From contig JBOGIQ010000107.1 in assembly GCA_050742535.1 (NCBI GenBank), positions 1 to 17,184 on the forward strand: 17,184 nucleotides of DNA, given 5' to 3'. Position numbers and translations under genes: made by a program. Below the pieces are notes generated by a model, which did not search any database, was not told where the DNA came from, and saw only the letters and a program-made list of their open reading frames with translations. Source of the stretch: Gp6-AA40 sp050742535. GTDB taxonomy: Bacteria > Acidobacteriota > Vicinamibacteria > Vicinamibacterales > UBA2999. Every line of letters starts with the position of its first letter. Position 1 is the first letter of the stretch. Positions 12,372 to 17,184 of the stretch are shown piece after piece.

Positions 12372-14851
12372 AAGGCCGACGCGAACGTCGGCCTCTACCG
12401 ACGCTCGACCGGCTGCGGCGGATGTCGCCGCACGAATGGCGGTGGCGAGGTCAGGATGCGCTTCATACGGCCGCGGAACGTGTCCGCATGCGTACCGGCA
12501 CCGCCCGATGGAAACGGAAGGACGTCGGCAGCGTTCTGACGGCTGCCGTCCGCGACGTCTGCCGCGACGATATCCGGCGGGAAAACTGGGCGGGCGTGCA
12601 GGACGCACTGGCCGGCCACATCGCCGCGCGTCCGGCGCGATTCGTCCTCGATCCGTCATCGTCCACGGCGTTGCGCGATGAGGTGCTCGCGCGCTGGCCC
12701 GGTGCCGTTCGCGACGCCGCCTCACGCGCGGACCGCGTGCTCGACGGAGCCTACGATCTGCTGGGCTACCTCGGCGTGCGCGCGCGCGACGTTGACTGGC
12801 ACTCGGATCCTGTCCACGGCCGCCGGGCACCGCGCGTCTTCTACGCGGACGTGCCGTTCCTCAGTCCCGAGATCGGCGACCACAAGATCATCTGGGAACT
12901 GAACCGCCATCAGCACTGGCTCCAGCTTGGACGCGCATGCTGGCTGACCGGCGATTCCCGCTACGCGGAGGGGATCTGCAGCGAGCTCGAAAGCTGGCTG
13001 GCTGACAACCAGCCGTATGTCGGCATCAACTGGGCGAGCATGCTGGAGATCGGCTTCCGCGCGATCTCGTGGACGTGGGCGTTGCACTGTCTCCTCGGAT
13101 TGGGAGTCGGGAGTTCACCGTGGCTCGTCGATATGCTGATGGGACTCGATCGCCAGCTCACCCACGTCGAGCGCCATCTCTCCTACTACTTCAGCCCCAA
13201 CACGCATCTGACAGGCGAGGCGCTCGCCCTCTATGTGGCGGGCACGGCGCTGCCGGAGCTTGCCGCGAGCGATCGATGGGTTGAAACAGGCCGGCGGATT
13301 CTCCTTCACGAAATCGACCGGCAAATCCTGGGCGACGGCGGCCATGTCGAGCGCTCGATTCACTACCAGCGGTACACGCTCGACTTTTACCTCCTCGCCG
13401 CGCTCACCGCGCGTCGAGGACGGGATGAAGCCGCCGGCCGCCGTTTCGAGGAGGCCGCGGGCCGGCTCGCCGGCTTCACACGCACGATTGCCGACGAGGA
13501 CGGGCGCCTCCCCCTCATCGGCGACGACGACGGCGGGATGCTGTGGCCGATGACTGGCCGTCCCTCCGATGACGTGCGCGACTCGCTGGCAGTTGCAGCC
13601 GTCGTCCTCGGAAAGCCCGAGCTGGCTGCGTGGGGCGTTCCCGAAGAAGCGTTGTGGATCGCGGGACCCGGCGCCAGCCTGCTGCCGACCACATCGTCAA
13701 CGCCACGTTCGCGTCTGTTGCGTGAAACCGGCTACTTCGTGGCGAGGGATGCCGGCCGCAGTCATGCCGTTGTCGACGCTGGCCCGCATGGGTACCAGAA
13801 CGGCGGTCACGCACACGCCGACGCGCTCTCGCTGACGCTGTCGATCGACGGACGGCCGCTGCTGATCGACCCGGGCACGTCCACCTACACGATGGACGCC
13901 GCGCTGCGGGATCGGATGCGGAGCACCGCGAGCCACAACACCGTCACACTCGACGGGCGCTCGCAATCGCTGCCGGACGGTCCATTTCACTGGCGGTCGA
14001 CGGTGGATGCCCGCGTTGTCGCCTGCCGGATCAATCCGGCGTTCGACGTGTTCGAAGCCGCGCACGACGGTTATCTGCCGGCGCGCCACCGGCGGACGGT
14101 CGTGAGGACCTCGGACGCAGGATTTCTGATCGTGGACGCCATCCTCGATGCGACCGAGCGTCACTCGGCCGAGCGTCACTCCGCCGCCGCTCGCTGGCAT
14201 TTCGATCCTGCGTGGCAGGTGACGGCGTCCGATCGGCGTCTGCGCGCAACACATCGCGACGGTGCCTCCGTGTGGATGCTCTGCGCAGGCGGTGAGGTGA
14301 CCGTCGTACGCGGTGAAGACGGGGGCGATGGCTGGTGTGCGCCAGTCTACGGACAGCTGGTGCCGGCCAGTACCGCGTGCGTGAACGCCACCGCCGAAGC
14401 CCCGTTTGTGCTTGTCACCTGGATCGGCGGCGCGCGTGAATTCCGGTCGCCCACGCTGCGGTGCACGCCGATGAACGACCCCGGCGCCGGCGTGATCGTC
14501 GACATCGCGGACGGCGCGAGAACGGCGACGTTTCTCGTGCGCTCGGCCGATCCGGCGCGGACCCGCACCGTCTGCCGCGTCGGCGAGTTCGAAACGGACG
14601 CCGCGATGTTCCACTACGTCACCGCGAACGGCCGGCTGCAATCGATATCGATGATCGACGGGCAGCAGGCCATCAGCAGTCATGACACGTGGCCATCGTT
14701 ATCCGCCGGCGGCCCAGTCCCTGACGTGCACCTCGTCGTCGCCGACGACGAGATCGACTGGCGTGCGGCGGATGCGGCCGGCGCACTGACCGTGCACGGG
14801 ACCGCCGGCTTGCACATCGCTCCGGCCGAACGGACACGAATTACCACTTAG
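12368..14851 (+). CDS. Heparinase II/III family polysaccharide lyase, full-length with intact catalytic set
   Basis: The 827-residue product starts at ATG 12368, overlapping the GT4 stop. The N-terminal region (to about 170) contains RRMSPHEWRWR, typical of large bacterial heparinase-like proteins. The alpha toroid carries IWELNRHQHW at 175-184, GINWASMLEIGFRAISW and SPNTHLTGEALAL (Asn278, His280). GDGGHVERSIHYQRYTLDFY starts at 322, with Tyr333. The beta-sandwich has GGHAHADALS (His481, His483) and LLIDPGTSTY. The spacing Asn278-Tyr333 (55) is close to the Asn240-Tyr294 spacing known for heparinase III. It should cleave uronate-containing chains by beta-elimination; the real substrate is unknown and is probably the locus's own polymer. 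No signal peptide is visible. Codons 3-10 are encoded by a REP-like hairpin, and a 15-bp tandem duplication lies at 14156-14185. Confidence 0.92.
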   Translation: MKGRRERRPLPTLDRLRRMSPHEWRWRGQDALHTAAERVRMRTGTARWKRKDVGSVLTAAVRDVCRDDIRRENWAGVQDALAGHIAARPARFVLDPSSSTALRDEVLARWPGAVRDAASRADRVLDGAYDLLGYLGVRARDVDWHSDPVHGRRAPRVFYADVPFLSPEIGDHKIIWELNRHQHWLQLGRACWLTGDSRYAEGICSELESWLADNQPYVGINWASMLEIGFRAISWTWALHCLLGLGVGSSPWLVDMLMGLDRQLTHVERHLSYYFSPNTHLTGEALALYVAGTALPELAASDRWVETGRRILLHEIDRQILGDGGHVERSIHYQRYTLDFYLLAALTARRGRDEAAGRRFEEAAGRLAGFTRTIADEDGRLPLIGDDDGGMLWPMTGRPSDDVRDSLAVAAVVLGKPELAAWGVPEEALWIAGPGASLLPTTSSTPRSRLLRETGYFVARDAGRSHAVVDAGPHGYQNGGHAHADALSLTLSIDGRPLLIDPGTSTYTMDAALRDRMRSTASHNTVTLDGRSQSLPDGPFHWRSTVDARVVACRINPAFDVFEAAHDGYLPARHRRTVVRTSDAGFLIVDAILDATERHSAERHSAAARWHFDPAWQVTASDRRLRATHRDGASVWMLCAGGEVTVVRGEDGGDGWCAPVYGQLVPASTACVNATAEAPFVLVTWIGGAREFRSPTLRCTPMNDPGAGVIVDIADGARTATFLVRSADPARTRTVCRVGEFETDAAMFHYVTANGRLQSISMIDGQQAISSHDTWPSLSAGGPVPDVHLVVADDEIDWRAADAAGALTVHGTAGLHIAPAERTRITT
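12373..12398 (-). repeat. REP-like hairpin with CTAC (GTAG) foot at the start of the heparinase gene
   Basis: Perfect 9-bp arms AGGCCGACG (12373-12381) and CGTCGGCCT (12386-12394) flank loop CGAA, followed by CTAC at 12395-12398. It begins 2 nt after the ATG and encodes the Arg-rich KGRRERRPL. Such a hairpin right after the start codon could affect translation initiation. Confidence 0.8.
14156..14185. repeat. 15-bp direct tandem duplication inside the heparinase gene
   Basis: Units 14156-14170 and 14171-14185 match at 14 of 15 positions and encode ERHSA twice. The duplication keeps frame and lies in the C-terminal beta-sandwich, likely in a surface loop. Confidence 0.85.
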
Positions 14852-15002
14852 TTCCAAATCAACGACCGACACCCTCCTCAGCCATGGAACCGGCTGACCG
14901 TCGATTTCCCCGGAAACGCCACTACGGCTGCGCCGGCCAATTGCGGTGCAGCTTTTGCTCGCCATTGAGCGCGGTTGGATTTGTGGAGTTTTTGCCAATA
15001 AC

Positions 15003-15008
15003 GGAGAG
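15003..15008 (+). promoter_or_regulatory. Ribosome binding site of the lipoprotein gene (GGAGAG)
   Basis: GGAG begins at 15003, 5 nt before ATG 15012 and 11 nt before ATG 15018. It supports a start here and not at the upstream ATG 14946. Which of the two ATGs is used cannot be decided. Confidence 0.6.
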
Positions 15009-15011
15009 TCC

Positions 15012-15566
15012 ATGGCGATGAAGTCAGTTAACTTGATCCGAACCTATTCACTTCTACTCGTCTGCCTCGCGGCCCTGTTGTTGGCTGTGGCGTGCGGAAG
15101 CACTTCCCCGACATCCCCCGACCCAACGCCGACACCGACACCGAGCCCGACGCCGACACCGACGCCGACGCCAACACCCACGCCGACACCAACGCCCACG
15201 CCGACACCAACGCCCACGCCGTCGCCTGGGCCGACGAACGTCACGATAACGGTGCAACCCAACCCAGTGACGCGGACCAGCGCGCCCGTGGAGGGTTGCG
15301 CCGCGGACACGCCCAACCGGTGGGCATGGGAGCAGACCCTCGAAAACAAGGGATCGAGCTCTGTGACGTTCAATCAGCGCATCAATTTCTTCAACGGCTC
15401 GCAGGTCAGCGCCCCGACGCTGTCGGTGACGCTGTCGCCCGGAGAGAAGATCACGCACCCGACACGGTGGTGCAGCGCGCTCAGCGGCAACCACACGTTC
15501 CGGACCGACTGGGTCACGACGTCAGGAACGAGGCTTACCGGACCCACGGTGGAGTTGCGCGAGTAG
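15012..15566 (+). CDS. Lipoprotein with Pro-Thr repeat linker and C-terminal domain of unknown function
   Basis: The 184-residue product starts at ATG 15012 (an ATG at 15018 is equally possible). A signal sequence (SLLLVCLAALLLAVAC) ends in a lipobox-like LAVAC with Cys28, so the mature protein should be lipid-anchored. A Pro-Thr repeat of about 35 residues follows, encoded in part by 18-bp direct repeats. The last 110 or so residues (from VTITVQPNP) contain two cysteines (in EGCAAD and RWCSAL) and regularly spaced beta strands such as VTFNQRINFFNG and TFRTDWVTTSGTRL, suggesting a small beta-sandwich. I do not recognise a named family. It sits between the heparinase and a strong terminator, so it may be the last gene of that transcript or have its own promoter in the 160-bp gap. 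A surface role near the glycan is inferred. Confidence 0.82.
   Translation: MAMKSVNLIRTYSLLLVCLAALLLAVACGSTSPTSPDPTPTPTPSPTPTPTPTPTPTPTPTPTPTPTPTPSPGPTNVTITVQPNPVTRTSAPVEGCAADTPNRWAWEQTLENKGSSSVTFNQRINFFNGSQVSAPTLSVTLSPGEKITHPTRWCSALSGNHTFRTDWVTTSGTRLTGPTVELRE
15171..15224 (+). repeat. 18-bp direct repeats (3 copies) encoding Pro-Thr
   Basis: Three near-identical 18-bp units at 15171-15188, 15189-15206 and 15207-15224 lie inside a longer degenerate CCGACG/CCGACA tract. Changes in unit number would keep frame and alter linker length. Confidence 0.85.
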
Positions 15567-15589
15567 CAGCCCCGCTGGGTCGTCACAGG

Positions 15590-15638
15590 CTTCCAGCCAT
15601 CACGCGCGCGGCAGTGCGTGATGGCTGGAAGTTTTTTT
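15590..15638 (+). terminator. Intrinsic terminator after the lipoprotein gene
   Basis: A perfect 16-bp stem (15590-15605 with 15616-15631, CTTCCAGCCATCACGC and its complement) with a 10-nt loop is followed directly by seven T (15632-15638). It is 23 nt after the stop codon. The T-run is only on the plus strand, so it works for rightward transcription. Confidence 0.95.
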
Positions 15639-15778
15639 GTACGGCCGCCACGGCAGAGTAAAGATTTTCCGCTTCTCGCCAATTCGTTTCCGCGGCGCGC
15701 CGGCGCGTCCCGCGCGAGTGCCAAAACGCTCCGTTTTCGACGGGTTCCGTGGCAAGGCGCTTGCTCAACTGAACGACC

Positions 15779-17184
15779 GTGTGTGGCATTGCCGGCATCG
15801 TGGCGACCGACGGCCTCGCTGACCAGGACACGCGGTCGGGATTGCGGATGCGCGACGTCCTCACGCATCGCGGTCCGGACGGCGCGGGTCTGCACGCGGA
15901 CGCGTCTGCTCTCCTCGTCCATCGGCGTCTGAGCATCGTCGATCTCGCCGGCGGACATCAGCCGCTCGCGAACGAGGATGAAACGGTCTGGGTCACCTAT
16001 AACGGCGAGATCTACAACCACGCCGACGTGCGATCGGCGCTCGAATCGGCGGGACATCGCTATCAGACCAGGAGCGACACCGAGACGATCGTGCACGCCT
16101 ACGAGCAGTGGGGCGACGACTGCGTGCATCGCTTCCGCGGCATGTTTGCGTTCGCGCTCTGGGATGCGCCGCGCCGGCGCCTGCTCCTCGCGCGCGATCG
16201 CCTGGGCGTCAAGCCGCTCTACTGGGCACGCGCCGGCAGCCGTCTGCTGTTCGGATCGGAAATCAAGTCGATCCTCGCCAGCGGACTGGTGACGGCCGAG
16301 GCCAACGAATCGATCCTGCCCGAACTGCTGGCGACGCGCTCGACAGCCGGCACCGACACGCTCTTCCGCGGCATCTTCAAGCTGCTCCCCGGCCATCGTC
16401 TGGTCTTCCAGGACGGGACTGTGCGCGTCGAGCAGTACTGGGACCTGCCGCTCGACGGTCCGGATCCGTCGTTCGACGCGAGCGGCGATCACCGCCTCGT
16501 CGAGCAGTTTCGGGATCTGCTGCAGGAGTCCGTTCGCCTGCGGCTGATGGCCGACGTTCCGCTCGGGATGTTTCTGTCCGGCGGAATCGACAGCAGCGCG
16601 GTCGCCGCGCTCATGGCACGGGAAATCGATCGGCCGATTGAAACCTTCTCGGTCGCGTTCGCGGACCGCGCCTTCAGCGAACTGGAATATGCGCGCGAGG
16701 TGGCGCAGGCGATCGGCGCGCACAGCCACGAAGTGGTCATCGACGATCGCGACTTCTTCGCCGCGCTGCCGCGCCTGATCTGGCATGAGGACGAGCCAAT
16801 CGCCCACACCTCGAGCGTGCCGCTGCACTTCGTGTCGGCCCTGGCCCGCGAGCACGTGAAAGTGGTGTTGACGGGCGAAGGCAGCGACGAGCTGCTGGGC
16901 GGCTACGGAAAATACCCGCGCGCGCTGTTCAACTGGCGCGCCGGCGGCGTCTACGAACGTGTCGTCCCGGTGACGATCCGTTCGCTGGTCGCCGGCGCGG
17001 TCGTGCCGAGAATTCCGGGAGCGGCCGGACGCCTCGCACGCCGTTCGTTCCTCGCCATGCCGCGGCGCGCCGAGGCGATGTTTCTCGACAATTTCGCCGG
17101 CGTGCCGCTGCACCTGCAGCGCGAGCTGCTGGCCGGCGGCGGCGCGGCGCGCGATCCGTACGCGTCGTCGCTCCAGTACTACGC
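15779..17184 (+). CDS. asnB: Asparagine synthase (glutamine-hydrolysing) type amidotransferase, 5' part
   Basis: The gene starts at GTG 15779, which places the catalytic Cys at residue 2 (MCGIAGI), and runs past the window end with 468 codons visible; the family is usually 600-650 residues. The N-terminal class II glutaminase domain has LTHRGPDG, LVHRRLSIVDLAGG, YNGEIYNH and ARDRLGVKPLYW. The synthase domain has the ATP PP-loop SGGIDSS from residue 267 and LTGEGSDELLGGYGKY. It uses glutamine-derived ammonia and ATP to form an amide. In polysaccharide loci such enzymes may amidate uronic acids or amino-acid substituents instead of making free asparagine. It lies after a terminator, with a 140-bp leader (15639-15778) that has no clear promoter, only AAAACG/CGTTTT around 15723-15737. 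No good Shine-Dalgarno is seen. Confidence 0.95.
   Translation, partial: MCGIAGIVATDGLADQDTRSGLRMRDVLTHRGPDGAGLHADASALLVHRRLSIVDLAGGHQPLANEDETVWVTYNGEIYNHADVRSALESAGHRYQTRSDTETIVHAYEQWGDDCVHRFRGMFAFALWDAPRRRLLLARDRLGVKPLYWARAGSRLLFGSEIKSILASGLVTAEANESILPELLATRSTAGTDTLFRGIFKLLPGHRLVFQDGTVRVEQYWDLPLDGPDPSFDASGDHRLVEQFRDLLQESVRLRLMADVPLGMFLSGGIDSSAVAALMAREIDRPIETFSVAFADRAFSELEYAREVAQAIGAHSHEVVIDDRDFFAALPRLIWHEDEPIAHTSSVPLHFVSALAREHVKVVLTGEGSDELLGGYGKYPRALFNWRAGGVYERVVPVTIRSLVAGAVVPRIPGAAGRLARRSFLAMPRRAEAMFLDNFAGVPLHLQRELLAGGGAARDPYASSLQYY

Noticed and set aside
14946..15011. Upstream ATG 14946 as the start of the lipoprotein
   Set aside because: It would put 22 residues before the signal peptide, while GGAGAG at 15003-15008 supports ATG 15012 or 15018.
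15374..17113. Minus-strand open frame of 579 codons opposite the asparagine synthase gene
   Set aside because: It is a shadow of high-GC codon bias; the plus strand encodes a clear class II amidotransferase and the minus product is Arg/His-rich without motifs.
1..17184. Transfer or prophage origin of the locus
   Set aside because: No integrase, transposase, tRNA or attachment-site duplication was seen, and base composition looks even across the window.

Overview
The window is high-GC bacterial chromosome with tightly packed, mostly plus-strand genes, frequent GTG starts, stop/start overlaps and dispersed palindromic repeats. Codon and base composition, the paired heparinase II/III and asparagine-synthase-type genes, and the secreted beta-helix protein suggest a soil-type Acidobacteriota (Vicinamibacteria-like) genome. 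That taxonomic guess is an inference; no rRNA or marker gene is present to prove it.

Most of the window is an exopolysaccharide or cell-surface glycan locus. Left module (1-8059, all plus strand): the C-terminal tail of an asparagine-synthase-type amidotransferase; a short heparinase II/III paralogue that seems to have lost catalytic residues; a GT4 glycosyltransferase; a formyltransferase-fold protein that overlaps the GT4 by 128 nt; a CE4-like polysaccharide deacetylase (TGATG overlap); and a 969-residue protein fusing a secreted right-handed beta-helix to a membrane GT2 glycosyltransferase. The middle (8060-10623) has a small secreted Cys-rich protein facing, across a 7-bp tandem repeat, a minus-strand secreted beta-propeller-like protein with low-complexity linkers. 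A 608-bp divergent intergenic region with several inverted repeats follows. Right module (11232-17184, plus strand): a second GT4, a full-length heparinase II/III with an intact catalytic set (ATGA overlap), a Pro-Thr-repeat lipoprotein, a strong intrinsic terminator, and the start of a second asparagine-synthase-type gene that runs off the window.

Together the genes could build a polysaccharide from nucleotide sugars (two GT4s and one GT2), modify it by deacetylation, amidation and perhaps formylation, and trim it in the periplasm (heparinase-type lyases, beta-helix domain). The order of the left module (asnB, hep, GT4) is mirrored in the right (GT4, hep, asnB).

The least expected features are the beta-helix/GT2 fusion, the apparently inactivated heparinase paralogue beside an intact one, and at least six REP-like hairpins. 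Each hairpin carries a GTAG or GTGG foot, and four of the six lie inside coding sequence. I saw no tRNA, rRNA, CRISPR array, insertion sequence or phage gene.
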